Origin: Natronorubrum halophilum
Lineage (GTDB): Archaea; Halobacteriota; Halobacteria; Halobacteriales; Natrialbaceae
Reading direction: 5' to 3'
Assembly: GCF_003670115.1 (NCBI RefSeq)
Contig: NZ_QQTY01000003.1
Location: 248,001 to 312,000, forward strand
DNA: 64,000 nucleotides
The position numbers and the translations under genes are program-made. The notes under the pieces are model-generated. The model worked only from the letters and a program-made list of their open reading frames with translations, did not search any database and was not told the DNA's origin. Below, piece after piece: positions 34,598 to 44,121 of this stretch. Numbering within the stretch: position 1 is the first letter of the stretch; every line of letters begins with the position of its first letter.

Positions 34598-35386
34598 TCA
34601 CGCTCTTGAGTCGGCCGCCTCGTAGTTCGTGCTCTCCTCGAGGAACGCGCGCAATTGTCGACGGACCCGTTCTCCCGACGGGGACGGACAACAATCGGCG
34701 AGCGCATCGATTTGGCGGCGGCACACGTCTACCGGAGTCGACGATTTCGAAGATTCCGCGGTCACCGTCTTTGGTGACCTCAGGTGCAACCACAGATGAT
34801 ACTCGAACGCACTTCCGGCCTCGATCAGTCGCCGTCGGTAGTCGTCGGCTTCGGTGACGATTCTTGCGAGCTCGGCTGCGCCACCGGTGAGCGCACCGAA
34901 CCGTCGACCGACGTCCAGATCGGGGTGTCGGATCACGGTTTCGGCTCCGTAATCCATCGCATTGCCCTCTTGCACTCGCCTGCTCGCTCGGACGAGAACC
35001 CCGAAACAGCGCTGGACGACTCGGGGCGAAGCACGAACCGAAAGCATCGTTTCGAACGCCGTTGACTCGAGGAGATCCCCTCGAAGGATGTCGCGCGTCG
35101 GGTCGTATTCGGCGGTCGTCGAACGGGGTCGCTCGAGCGCGGTTCGGTGAACGCGCGTCTGTAACGACGCGAGTTCGAGGGCGACTGCGATGGGGAGAAT
35201 CCGATCGGGAACGCGGGTACCAGCGCTGAATCCGTCGAACAGCGCCAGAAACACCTGTCCGCGCGTTCGAGGGCGACCGATCGATACCGGCCCCTCGCGA
35301 TACTGCTCGAACTCGTCCACGTCGGGGAGGTGGTTTCGAAGCGCGTCTTCGATCGCTGCTCGTCTCCGGGTGATCGTTTCTCTCAT
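34598..35386 (-). CDS. Prenyl-synthase-like protein lacking the catalytic aspartates
   Basis: The 262-residue sequence follows the outline of trans-isoprenyl diphosphate synthases. It opens MRETITRRRAAIEDAL and has PIAVALELASLQTRVHRTALE where the DDxxD substrate motif should follow ALELIHxxSLIHDD. It also has LRGDLLESTAFETML in place of LxGDxLxxxAFE, and RVQEGNAMDYG. Both aspartate-rich motifs are gone, so it cannot bind Mg-diphosphate in the usual way. It may be a regulatory relic. It starts about 180 bp from the TetR gene end and is probably cotranscribed with it. Confidence 0.55.
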   Translation of the reverse strand: MRETITRRRAAIEDALRNHLPDVDEFEQYREGPVSIGRPRTRGQVFLALFDGFSAGTRVPDRILPIAVALELASLQTRVHRTALERPRSTTAEYDPTRDILRGDLLESTAFETMLSVRASPRVVQRCFGVLVRASRRVQEGNAMDYGAETVIRHPDLDVGRRFGALTGGAAELARIVTEADDYRRRLIEAGSAFEYHLWLHLRSPKTVTAESSKSSTPVDVCRRQIDALADCCPSPSGERVRRQLRAFLEESTNYEAADSRA

Positions 35387-35569
35387 ATTCCGTGTCTATC
35401 GGGCGCTACTATCCTCGCGCAGTTTCTCTACGGTCGCCGGTTCGTACTCCCGTTACTGTTCGATCAGTTCACATCACTATGAAGTCTTTGCATTTCTCGC
35501 TCGAGGACCTCGAAACGTGCCGTCGTTACGACCCGCCCGAGGCGCACGGGACGCGGCGTCTGTCCGATC

Positions 35570-36181
35570 TCACTCCGTCCCGTCTGACTCCTCGAGTAGC
35601 TGTCGATCGATATATTCTATGAGACTCCGACGGTTTCGACGATACAGGTCCTCGTCTTCGAGCGTCGCCACCCGTTCCATCGTCCCGATACTCATCGTAA
35701 GAATGAAGTCCACCGTCTGCTCCGGATCGACCGATCGAAACTGTCCCGAATCGATACCGCGTTCTATCACGCTCGTCAACTCCGAGCGGAGTAAGTCATC
35801 GTTTTGTGCGATCAAATCGTGGTACGCTTCGCTGTGGGGTGCCTGCGATCGAATCTCGAAGAACGCCTGTCGGAACCGAAGTTGATCGTCGTCCAATCGA
35901 GCGGGAAGAATCCGTTCGATCAATCCGATGAGTTGCTCGTACGGATCGCCGTCGATATCGTCTTTGATGTTCGAGTCGAATCGCTCGAGGAGATATCGTA
36001 GAAAATCGGTGAGGAGATCGTCTTTATCATCGTAGTGATAGTACAGAAGCCCCTTGCTCTTGTCGAATTCGGCGGCGATATTCGAGATGGTCGTATCCGG
36101 ATAGCCGTGTTTGCACAACGCCTGATACGTTGCACGCATTATCGCGTCCGTCGTTTCGTCGGATCGTGATTGTGCGGCCAT
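35570..36181 (-). CDS. TetR/AcrR family transcriptional regulator
   Basis: A 203-residue regulator. The N-terminal helix-turn-helix (residues about 10-55) shows IMRATYQALCKHGYPDTTI, then ISNIAAEFDKSKGLLYYHYDDKDDLL, the TetR signature. The rest is an all-helical ligand/dimer domain ending EYIDRQLLEES. The start at 36181 (MAAQSRSDE) is favoured over 36223 because it gives the standard short arm before the HTH. It lies upstream of the prenyl-synthase-like gene. TetR proteins next to transporters or lipid genes are usual, but no transporter is adjacent here. Confidence 0.9.
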   Translation of the reverse strand: MAAQSRSDETTDAIMRATYQALCKHGYPDTTISNIAAEFDKSKGLLYYHYDDKDDLLTDFLRYLLERFDSNIKDDIDGDPYEQLIGLIERILPARLDDDQLRFRQAFFEIRSQAPHSEAYHDLIAQNDDLLRSELTSVIERGIDSGQFRSVDPEQTVDFILTMSIGTMERVATLEDEDLYRRNRRSLIEYIDRQLLEESDGTE

Positions 36182-36601
36182 CGATACGCCTCCTATGCGT
36201 AGAAGGTACATGATTTTTGGCATCCGTTTCTGAGCGTGTGTACGCGAGACTGACCCCGCTTTAGAGTCGGTTCGCCTCTGTTGGAACCTTCTTTTCCAGG
36301 GTTCGCATCACATTCCTGCGGTTCTCCAGATGTCGTCAAGTCGCCCATCTCTCGACGTTAGAGTGGATGCACTCGAAACACCCTTGTAGCTGTTCGGTTC
36401 GTGCGTTGTCTGGCATCTCTCGTTCGATCCGGATTACAATCAGTAATCGAATCGTGGATCAGGTTTGGTATCAAGTTACGGCCGGTCGATCTCGCCCGTT
36501 CACCAGCGAACATCTCGATAACCCGAACAGTATTTGAAAGAGATATTTGGCAAGATGAAGCGACGCACTACGCTTCACCAACAGCGATTCGGTGGTATCG
36601 T
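36182..36601. other. Spacer without supported gene
   Basis: About 420 bp between the TetR gene and the fragment at 36602. I see no coding frame with family features and no clear repeat. A TATA-like run ACAGTATTTGAAAG occurs near 36528. Confidence 0.5.
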
Positions 36602-37192
36602 TCAGTTCGTAGTCGGTGGTGTCGTTCCGTTCGTAGCGCGGGAGTCGTCCCAGGGAAACGCGTAGGTCGGCTCGTTCACGAACCGATCGAGGGACGCCCG
36701 GAGCGAGACGCGAGAACCGCTCGGGAGCGAGACCCGGACCGCATTGGACTCGAGACGCACGCGCTCGGTTCCGTACTCGAGGGCCGTGAATTCGTGTTCG
36801 CCGTACGCGCCGGCCTGAACGATTAGTTCGCGGTCCGCGCCGCCGCCGTTGACGAGCTCGAGGGCGACGCCGTCGCGGGTCACGTCCTTGACCAGCGCGG
36901 AGACGCCCGGCGGAAGCCCCGACCGTTCGCGTTCGGCGTCGAAGTGGCGGAACTGTGCCATCACGAGGCCGCCGTAGTAGACGGGCTGAGATGCCCCCAT
37001 CGTGAGCTGGAGGAGCCCACGATGGAAGACCGGGCTTCGATCGCGGAGGTAATCTTCGTCGACGTTGTCGGGAACGCTGCCTTCCTCGCGAAGGAGTGTG
37101 AGGTGATCCTGAACATGGGCGTGGTTCGCTTCCATGATCCGTTCGGGATAGGCGGGAAAGTCGCCGTCGAGTCGACTCAGGGCGACGAGCAA
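36602..37192 (-). pseudogene. C-terminal fragment of an unrecognised catabolic-island protein
   Basis: A 196-codon frame beginning abruptly (MLVALSRLDGDFPAYPERIMEAN) and continuing through FHRGLLQLTMGASQPVYYGGLVMAQFRHFDAE to a beta-rich end (VRLESNAVRVSLPSGSRVSL). It looks like the second half of a larger, two-domain protein with a helical catalytic domain followed by a beta-sandwich. No promoter or signal precedes it, and the pectate lyase relic starts 50 bp away on the other strand. I cannot name the family. Confidence 0.45.
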
Positions 37193-37241
37193 CAGCGTCT
37201 GGCTCGCCTAGATTTAAGCGGGGGTGGGTATGGGCGGAGAT

Positions 37242-38274
37242 ATGGATCGAACGAGTGGCGGTACTACCGGTGTGGGCGAGCGGTGTCGTTTCGCTCGGCG
37301 GAAATTCCTGGCCCTCACCGGAATCGGGTTCACCGGAACGCTGGCTGGGTGCAGCGAACTCGAATCCCGCGCCGACGGATCGAAGACCAAGGACATCGAT
37401 CCTGACAACTCAGCGGGATTCGACGGGAGTTTCCTCGCCGAGTCGGCGAGTTCCCACATCGGAGCGACGGCGGCTCGAACGTCGTCTTCGACCACTGCTC
37501 AGTAAGCTGGGGCACTGACGAGAGCATCTCGACCAACAGCGGTCCCGAAAACCCGGACATCACGTTCAGCAACAACCTCATCGCGGAGTGCCTGAACGAC
37601 TCGATCCACCCGAAAGGAGCCCACTCTTACGGCACGCTCGTGATGGATCGCAGCAAACGGGTGACCATCGCGGGGAACCTGTGGGCGAACACGGTCGCCC
37701 GCCACCCGCGGCTCAAAGGCGGCTCGAGTTCGGTCGTCGCGAACAACGTGGGGTACAACTTCGAGCGCGCGCTCAACCTCGGCGGCGGCGTCGACGACGA
37801 GACGACCGCCACTATCATCCGGAACTACTACCGCGCCGGACCGCGGACGCCCACCGACGACACCGTCATCGGCACGACCTACACCGATGCGCAGGGGCCG
37901 ATAACAGCCTACATCGCGTACAACGAGACCGAGCCGAATTCGATGCCGGTGTCCGGAGCCGGGAGCGGGATCACGATGGCCGACAAACGCCCTTGTGGCC
38001 CGACGGACTGGAAACCGTTCCGGGATGGCAGGCCTACGAAGCCGTGTTCTCGGGTGTCGGGGCTCGTCCCGCCGACCGAGCGTACCACGACGAACGGATA
38101 CTCGAGCACGTTCGCGAAGGAACGGGATCGATTATCGACAGCCAGTCGGCCGTCGGCGGCTATCCCGAGCCAGCGACAACGACCCATTCGCTGGATGTGC
38201 CCGACGACGGCTTGGACGAGTGGCTCGCACAGTGGACTCGAGCCGTCGAGAACCCCGATGCGAGTCCGCCCTGA
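37242..38274 (+). pseudogene. Pectate lyase relic (Tat lipoprotein, internally deleted and frameshifted)
   Basis: The leader CRFARRKFLALTGIGFTGTLAGCSEL is a Tat/lipobox signal. After about 60 codons the frame jumps to SNVVFDHCSVSWGTDESIS and HPKGAHSYGTLVMDRSKRVTIAGNL, typical of the right-handed beta-helix of polysaccharide lyase family 1-like pectate lyases; the intervening part of the catalytic helix is missing. A second shift near 37985-37995 moves to WQAYEAVFSGVGARPADR and GSIIDSQSAVGGYP. The gene is therefore dead but shows that the island once degraded pectin. Confidence 0.75.
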
Positions 38275-38388
38275 CCGCGATACGCCGTCGCTACCAAGAC
38301 GGTGAATCGACGAGACGATCAAACGCCCGCCGTTGTGATGATTGCCCCCATCTCGCGGATGGACTCGGTTCCCCCCCCCTGCCGAATA

Positions 38389-38410
38389 TTTACAATAGTG
38401 CAGACGTAAT
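38389..38410. repeat. 22-bp palindrome, copy 3
   Basis: TTTACA ATA GTGC AGA CGTAAT, one of a tandem pair 36 bp apart. It lies about 340 bp upstream of the IclR TATA box. Confidence 0.5.
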
Positions 38411-38424
38411 GCTCTGTTTTCAGA

Positions 38425-38446
38425 ATTACAGACATGTGGGTGTAAA
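38425..38446. repeat. 22-bp palindrome, copy 4
   Basis: ATTACA GAC ATGT GGG TGTAAA keeps both outer arms and the 10-bp spacing but not the GTAC core. It pairs with the copy at 38389. Confidence 0.45.
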
Positions 38447-38728
38447 TGCCGAGTACCGGATTTCGGCGAAGCGATATCCGTATTTCGGGTCCGACGTTTT
38501 CGAGGGTCAATACACCGATATATCGGACATCGTCAGTGTTCGCGAGAAGAAAATGAAGAAGCCGCTTCTGGAGGGGGACGATGACAGCTACCGGTGTCGA
38601 AACCGATCCGAAGACGTTCCGATCATGGTTGAGACACTCACACATGGATTAGACAGGGAGATGACGATTATTCAGCCCCAAATTACCGATTGCGGACGGG
38701 CACCCGTAAGCGGATTTCTCCGCTAATA

Positions 38729-38745
38729 GTTCCCTCTTGGGGAAC
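38729..38745. promoter_or_regulatory. GTTCCC-N5-GGGAAC operator before IclR gene
   Basis: A perfect 6-bp inverted repeat with a 5-bp spacer ends 2 bp before the TATA box (GATATATAAC) of the IclR gene at 38780. The location just upstream of TATA suits an activator or autoregulator. The same site with the same spacing is found at 62632 before another TATA-like element. Confidence 0.6.
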
Positions 38746-38779
38746 AGATATATAACGGAGAACCATACTACAACATAGT

Positions 38780-39553
38780 ATGACAAAACCACCCAAGAAA
38801 CGAACGGGGCGCAGGATACAATCGGTGGAAATCGCGTTCAATATCCTCGATGCCGTACGGAAGAACGATCAGATCACCGTGACAGAACTAGCCGACGAAC
38901 TCAGCCACTCGAAGAGTACGATACACAGTCACCTACAGACCTTAGAAGAGCAAGAGATTATCGTTCGCTACGACGACGGCTACCGACTGAGCCTCCAGGT
39001 ACTGGACATGGCTAACGACGTCCGCGATCAGGTCGCTAACTACGACGTGATCGTCGACGAGGTCGACGAACTGGCGGCCGAGACGGGGGAAATCGCTCAG
39101 TTTGGCCTCGAAGAACACGGGAAAGTATCCTACCTCTACAAGGCGATGGGAAATCAGGCGGTCGAAACGGCGTCACGCGCCGGTGGGAAACAGCCGATGT
39201 ACTCGACCTCGCTCGGAAAAGCCATTCTCGCGTTCCTTCCGTCCGACAAACGGGACGCGATCGTCAGCGACACGACGTTCGCGTCGAAAACGCCGAAAAC
39301 GATCACGGACCCGAACAGTCTCGACGAGGAACTCGACACGATCGCCGAGCGCGGGTACGCGATCGACGACGAGGAAAACATCGAGGGACTTCGCTGTGTC
39401 GCCGCGCCCGTCAGGAACGGAAAAACGGTGCTCGGTGCCATCAGTATCACAGGTCCGGCCAGTCGGATCACGGACGACTACCTGCACGGCGAACTCGCCG
39501 ACAGCGTCCAACGAGCCGCAAACGTCATCGAACTCAATACCAAATTCTCCTAG
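38780..39553 (+). CDS. IclR family transcriptional regulator
   Basis: A 257-residue IclR protein. The winged helix (about residues 12-75) carries VEIAFNILDAVRKN and HSKSTIHSHLQTLEEQ; the ligand domain has MYSTSLGKAILAFLPSD and ends GAISITGPASRITDDYLHGEL. A TATA box about 28 bp before the ATG predicts a leaderless mRNA. It lies in the pectin/uronate island, where bacterial IclR-type KdgR proteins do similar work, so it probably senses a sugar-acid intermediate. A degraded tail copy lies at 45.8 kb. Confidence 0.92.
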   Translation: MTKPPKKRTGRRIQSVEIAFNILDAVRKNDQITVTELADELSHSKSTIHSHLQTLEEQEIIVRYDDGYRLSLQVLDMANDVRDQVANYDVIVDEVDELAAETGEIAQFGLEEHGKVSYLYKAMGNQAVETASRAGGKQPMYSTSLGKAILAFLPSDKRDAIVSDTTFASKTPKTITDPNSLDEELDTIAERGYAIDDEENIEGLRCVAAPVRNGKTVLGAISITGPASRITDDYLHGELADSVQRAANVIELNTKFS

Positions 39554-39915
39554 ATCCGAGTGCGGACGATGGGTTCGAGTCCCGGTCGCGTTCATGTGGC
39601 GGAAATCATAGTTAGGTCTGAGATTACGACGGGTCAGACGGCGTGAATGCCCGTAACGTAGGAGGGATCAGCCACGATCCCAGTAACGGTTACGGTCGTA
39701 TCCGAAAAATGTACATTCACCGGGAAAAGATTTATCAAGAGGAGTATTGTCTCACTCAACGGTGTAACAGAATGACACACGATAGACGATCCTTCCTTCG
39801 AGCGATCGGTGTAGGGAGCCTCGGCGTGACTGCAGCAACGCTATCCAGTGGAACGACCGCAGCGACAACCATCATCACGATTTGTGGGGGCGGTGCGGAT
39901 ATCTGGACCACGAAG

Positions 39916-41310
39916 CATCGGTGTTCGGTTAAGCGGAGAAACCAGGAGACTGCGCTCTATTGACGAGGTTATCGTTGTAGACCGCGTGGAAAGAGGTTGT
40001 GTTAACAGAACTCTCCCCAGACCTCATTCGACGACGGTTGACTTCTCTCTTTCCAGCAGAGCTTATCGAAGACATCGCGTACGAGCGCGATGTCGTTCAG
40101 CGCAAACGCACGATCGACATCACGATGCTCGTCTGGACCCTGATCATGGGCTTCGCCGTCGACGGCGAAGCCCGTACCATCGCCGGGTTTCAGCGAGCCT
40201 ATTCCGCAGCGACCAACCAGACTGTTGCTCGCTCCAGCTTCTACGACCGGTTCACACCAGCACTTGCGACATTGTTGAGCGACCTTCTCGCGCATGCGCT
40301 CGAGGAGGTCGCGGTTCCTCACACGATCGCTCCACGGTTCGAGTTGTTTCGCGACGTGCTGATCGCCGATGCAACCATCTTCCGGTTGCATCGGCTCCTC
40401 AGCGAGTTTCTCGCGACTCACCCCGATCAGTCCGGCGCAAAGCTTCATCTCGTCCATAACGCCACCTCACAGAGCCTCGAACAGTTCCAGCTCACCGATG
40501 AGCGCACTCAGGAGAGCAGCCAGCTCCGCACCGGGAGCTGGCTGCGAGGCCGGTTGTTGCTGTTCGATCTCGGGTTCTACAGCTTCCGCCGATTCGCGTT
40601 GATCGAGGAAAACGGCGGATTCTTTCTGACGCGGCTGAAGTCGAACGCGAACCCGTTGATCGTCGGAGAGCGGCGGAAATGGCGTGGGCGCGCCATTTCC
40701 TTGCCAGGCCGCCGTCTCCAGGACGTTCTGGGCGATCTCAGACGTGAGATCATGGACGTGACTGTGGAGATTACGTTCAAGCGACGGGCGTACGCTGGGA
40801 AACAATCAACCGGCACGATGGAGTTCCGCGTCGTCGGTGTCCGAAACGAGGACACCGACGACTACCATCTGTACATGACGAATCTGCCCGATGAGTTCAC
40901 TCCACGGCAGGTTGCGGCGCTGTATGGGTTGCGGTGGGAGGTGGAGTTGCTGTTTCGGGAGTTGAAATCAGTGTACGGGCTGGAGAAGTTCCAGACAAGC
41001 GATCCAGCGATCGTGGAACTGCTGGTTGTGGCGGCTCTGCTGACGCTTGTGGTCAGCAGAGCCTTGCTTGGAATGTTTCAAGAGTTGTTTCCCGAGACGG
41101 TGTTTCCGCGGGAACGCTGGGCGAGGACCGTTCGGTCTCTCGCCCAGCTCATCCTCGAAGATTTGGCCCAGTCGTTCGGACATCCACCGCCGAACCTGTC
41201 GGAATTGACGTTCCGTGACGCCCGTCAACCAGAGAAATCACGCCTCTTACTCAGCGAACGAGTGGCTGAAGCCTTCACGAGGCCATCCAGTGCTTAACCG
41301 AACACCGATG
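39916..41310 (+). mobile_element. IS4-family insertion sequence, ISH8-like
   Basis: The 1395-bp element is bounded by perfect 19-bp terminal inverted repeats: CATCGGTGTTCGGTTAAGC at 39916-39934 and its complement at 41292-41310. A 10-bp target duplication GACCACGAAG flanks it (39906-39915 and 41311-41320). It carries one transposase gene. Intact ends, open frame and matching target duplication indicate a recent, possibly still active insertion. Confidence 0.95.
39999..41297 (+). CDS. IS4-family (ISH8-type) transposase
   Basis: A 432-residue DDE transposase starting with GTG. The first catalytic aspartate is in LIADATIFRL (about residue 126), the second probably in LLLFDLGFYSF, and the IS4 signature Y-x2-R-x3-E-x6-K is seen as YGLRWEVELLFRELK. 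The frame is intact and fills the element. It catalyses cut-and-paste transposition at the terminal repeats. Confidence 0.95.
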   Translation: MLTELSPDLIRRRLTSLFPAELIEDIAYERDVVQRKRTIDITMLVWTLIMGFAVDGEARTIAGFQRAYSAATNQTVARSSFYDRFTPALATLLSDLLAHALEEVAVPHTIAPRFELFRDVLIADATIFRLHRLLSEFLATHPDQSGAKLHLVHNATSQSLEQFQLTDERTQESSQLRTGSWLRGRLLLFDLGFYSFRRFALIEENGGFFLTRLKSNANPLIVGERRKWRGRAISLPGRRLQDVLGDLRREIMDVTVEITFKRRAYAGKQSTGTMEFRVVGVRNEDTDDYHLYMTNLPDEFTPRQVAALYGLRWEVELLFRELKSVYGLEKFQTSDPAIVELLVVAALLTLVVSRALLGMFQELFPETVFPRERWARTVRSLAQLILEDLAQSFGHPPPNLSELTFRDARQPEKSRLLLSERVAEAFTRPSSA

Positions 41311-41415
41311 GACCACGAAGACGTGTTCCACTTCTACTTCGACAAGGTCAACAGGGACTTTTACGGCGAGAGTCCGATCCGACCGAGTCTACGACCAGTT
41401 CTCCTACACGGCACA

Positions 41416-41437
41416 ATTACAGTAGTACAATTGTAAT
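41416..41437. repeat. 22-bp palindrome, copy 5
   Basis: ATTACA GTA GTAC AAT TGTAAT, the most symmetric copy, lies about 105 bp beyond the IS element at the end of the interrupted gene's remnant. No intact gene follows within 500 bp on the plus strand. Confidence 0.55.
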
Positions 41438-41996
41438 ATATTTTGGCAAGAGAATACGAATGGTTTCTACAAATCCAACCAACATTGAATCATTTATAAT
41501 TATATTAATTAGTAGATACAAATTCGAAATATGGGCGAAGAGCGGCTAAAGCTGATAGTTCCCGACAACCGAACACGGGTTGTCGAAAAGGCCGTTTCGA
41601 ACTGACAACGACAGACAACAGAGACTGAAGCCGGCGGCTTTAGGCATTGATCACTCTCAGTCAAGCATAGAATTCAGCGAAAGCGAGAATAGGGGCGGTC
41701 TCCAGCGTCGTATCACGATCCGTGGAGCAACACTGTGTGAACTTGATCGGCGTCCATTTCGTTGATTACGGCAAAAATCGTTCCTCAGGGAGGAACGAAA
41801 TAGTGGTGGTCGCGTACCGTCGCACAGATCAAATTCGGAAGTGCGAGCGAGTAGCAGCCAAGAGACGTGATCAGTCCTGCACAGCGGCAAGATTGACTCG
41901 CTGTCGCCTCGTGACGAACTCACACTGGCTGCAAAACGGAGGCACTTGGAAACGCTGTGCTATCGGCCGCTGTTCGCGTCTGGGATCGCTCTCGAG
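41438..41996. other. AT-rich spacer with a hairpin
   Basis: No supported gene. The first 90 bp are AT-rich (ATTTATAATTATATTAATTAG). A strong hairpin lies at 41563-41585: CGACAACC, 7-nt loop, GGTTGTCG. It may be a relic terminator or the end of a lost repeat. Confidence 0.5.
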
Positions 41997-42515
41997 TTAG
42001 TTGACGAGGGACTCGATGTCATCATCGAGTTGATCGTACAGCCGTTCGGCTTTCTGTTCCTCTTCGGGCTGGAGCGTGCGGATCGGTTCGCGGACGTTGC
42101 CGCCGTGGAGTCCGGCGAGTTCGAGCCCCTTCTTGACTGCCGAGACGCTGATCGCGCCGGCGATCGCGTTGTCCTGACCGGTCTCATCCCGGAAGTTCTG
42201 GAAGGGCAGGCAGATGTTCCGGAGTTCGCGGGCGCGCTCCCAGTCGCCATCGGAGAGCGCGTCGAACAGTTCAAGCCCGACCTCCGGTCGGAAGTTGCTG
42301 ACGCCTGCGGAGAAGCCCTCCACGCCCTCGGCCCAAAACGGGACAGCGTAGGGTTCCGCGAGGCCGTCGACCCAGACGACATCGTCGTCGCCGGCCCCAA
42401 TGGCTGCCCCGAGTTTGACCGGGTCCTTCAGCGCGTATTTGATCCCGACGACGCCCTCGACGCGGGTGAGGCTGACGAGGTAGTCGACGGACGGATCGAA
42501 GCCGTCGGACTCCAG
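41997..42515 (-). pseudogene. C-terminal fragment of a DapA-family aldolase/dehydratase
   Basis: The frame contains VEGVVGIKYALKDPVKLG (Schiff-base lysine region), VWVDGLAEPYAVPFWAEGVEGFSAGVSNF and an ordinary C-terminus AERLYDQLDDDIESLVN. It aligns with the second half of the intact enzyme at 56629. The N-terminal half is missing; sequence homology stops at about 42515, where a TRAP permease fragment on the opposite strand begins. An N-terminal DapA fragment is found at 62985-63230. Confidence 0.7.
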
Positions 42516-43172
42516 ACGATCGGTCAAGAGTTCATCAGTGCTCTCCCCGCGCTAGTAATCCCTGTATTCATCATCGGCGGTATTCTCTCAGGAATGTTTA
42601 CCGCGACGGAGGCTGGCGCGGTTGCAGTTCTCTACGCGATCGGACTAGGCTTCTATCAGGGTTCTCTCACTGGAGAGATACTGCTCGAGGAATTCCGGGA
42701 CGGAATGGTAGAAACGTTCTCTATTCTGTTCATCATCTCTCTCGCGATGCTCTACGGTCTCGTCGCGCTGCAGCTCCGGATTCCAATACTGTTAGCTGAC
42801 GCAATTACAGGCTTTACGACGAATCCGACAGTGGCAATCCTAATCTTCGTCCCGCTGTTCATGCTCATCGGGACGTTCATGAGCATTACCGCAACGATCA
42901 TGATCATGGTTCCAATCCTCATGCCGATCATCGGGACGCTCGGAATCGATCCGATCCACTTCGGAATCGTGATGATCCTCTCGCTCATGACCGGCGTCGT
43001 GACGCCGCCGCTGGGATCCGTCCTCTTTGTTCTGGAAAAGGTGACTGATGCCTCACTCGAAACCGTCATGCGTGCAATGGTCTTGTTCTACATTCCGTTA
43101 CTAGTCGTTATCTTGATTGTCGCCCTCGTGCCGGAAGTCTCAGTCTACGTCCCGAACAACTACTTCTTCTAA
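42510..43172 (+). pseudogene. C-terminal half of TRAP transporter large permease (DctM-like)
   Basis: From about QTIGQEFISALPALVIPVFIIGGI the frame is clearly a DctM-type TRAP permease: GMFTATEAGAVAVLYAIG, TLGIDPIHFGIVMILSLMTGVVTPPLG, and a last helix ending VYVPNNYFF. About 210 residues remain of a protein usually over 420 residues, so at least half of its helices are missing. Neither the small permease nor the binding protein of a TRAP system is nearby. The upstream in-frame sequence to 41946 is antisense to the DapA fragment, not protein. Confidence 0.75.
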
Positions 43173-43273
43173 TTTAGTTCCCTGTTTTCGTGCCTTCATC
43201 GTCCTGTAACTGCATCTGAACAGCGTCTCACCGCAGGCTGAGGTTTATATGTCTTCACGATAGTACAGAGAGT

Positions 43274-43717
43274 ATGGATACAGTGCTTATCGTCCTGACG
43301 GAGGACGAACCGGATCAACAACTGCTACGTACGGGAAAGCGATACGTATCCGGAACGGAGACGGAGATTATTCTCTGTAGAATAGTCGACGAAAAGACGT
43401 TCCAAAATAACCTTCAACGGCAGGCGACCTCGGAGAGACAGATCGAAAGCATCGACGAGATGGAGGAGATTGCAAAGACCGAAGCAGAAGATATCGCGAG
43501 CGACGCGTTCGGTGACGAGATCCCACATCGAGGAATTGGTCTCGTCGGGACGATTCCAGGAGACCTGATCCGGGTGGCCGAGAAAGAGAATTGCGAACAC
43601 ATTTTCGTTAGCGGAAAGAAGCGTTCTCCGGCCGGAAAAGCAGTTTTCGGCGACGTAGCCCAATCGGTTATCCTCCAGTTCGATGGACCAGTTACCGTAA
43701 CGACGATGTCGACCTAA
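43274..43717 (+). CDS. Universal stress protein (UspA family)
   Basis: A 147-residue single-domain UspA protein. It starts MDTVLIVLTEDEPDQQLL and ends with the nucleotide-binding loop VSGKKRSPAGKAVFGDVAQSVILQ, a variant of the Gx2Gx9G(S/T) motif. A TATA-like GGTTTATATG about 30 bp before the ATG supports a leaderless transcript. UspA proteins bind ATP or modulate transporters; here it follows a broken TRAP permease, with which such proteins are often paired. A paralogue is at 54835. Confidence 0.88.
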   Translation: MDTVLIVLTEDEPDQQLLRTGKRYVSGTETEIILCRIVDEKTFQNNLQRQATSERQIESIDEMEEIAKTEAEDIASDAFGDEIPHRGIGLVGTIPGDLIRVAEKENCEHIFVSGKKRSPAGKAVFGDVAQSVILQFDGPVTVTTMST

Positions 43718-44121
43718 CGCGGTGGAATCTGTCGACCGTCACGGGCTGGTTTTCACTCGAATAGGAGACGGATAGCTGCGTTTGTGCCCCAGTGCGCCGG
43801 TCGAACGGATGGCGCAATCTAGTACACTAACAGAATGCGAGTCAACCAGCGCGTCGCCTAGAGTCTGCCGAGAGAACGTTGGGCCACCTGTCGTAACTTT
43901 CTGAACACGCTAGCCCGGATTGCTGTCCCATAGCAAACGGGTGCACCTAGTTTTCAGATTCCCATTCATGCGGGTTCCGATGGTATGGGGGTTTGAACTA
44001 ATGCTGACAGTCTTTCGATGGCCCGACACTATCCGAAGGCGGTACCGATCATCACATCCGTCCTATTCGCGGTCACTGTACTCTTCGTAACAGTTTAGTC
44101 GTTTCAAGATAAGTATAAAGT
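43718..44121. other. Spacer without supported gene
   Basis: About 400 bp between the UspA and mannonate dehydratase genes. No coding frame is convincing. A TATA-like AAGTATAAAG near 44111 probably belongs to the following gene. Confidence 0.5.

Larger units (their letters stand above)
38275..38779. other. Regulatory spacer with three palindromes before the IclR gene
   Basis: No gene is supported. The segment holds the 22-bp palindromes at 38389 and 38425, a run of nine C near 38371, the GTTCCC-N5-GGGAAC site at 38729 and the TATA box of the IclR gene (GATATATAAC, about 38747). A decayed copy of the 38.37-38.46 kb part occurs at 45.68-45.76 kb. Confidence 0.6.
39772..41431 (+). pseudogene. 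Tat-exported protein interrupted by IS element
   Basis: The N-terminal part MTHDRRSFLRAIGVGSLGVTAATLSS (Tat signal) continues to TIITICGGGADIWTT, where the IS4-family element enters. Beyond the element and target duplication the reading DHEDVFHFYFDKVNRDFYGES continues the protein in a shifted frame. The ADIW...DVFHFYF pattern resembles beta-sandwich domains of extracellular polysaccharide-associated proteins. Only about 80 codons survive in total. Confidence 0.65.

Noticed and set aside
39565-39595. tRNA T-arm-like GGGTTCGAGTCCC after the IclR gene
   Set aside because: No D-arm, anticodon arm or acceptor stem can be folded around it, and there is no nearby integrase, so neither a tRNA nor an attachment site is supported.
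41946-42509. N-terminal extension of the TRAP permease frame
   Set aside because: This part is the antisense of the DapA fragment; the permease homology begins only at about 42510.
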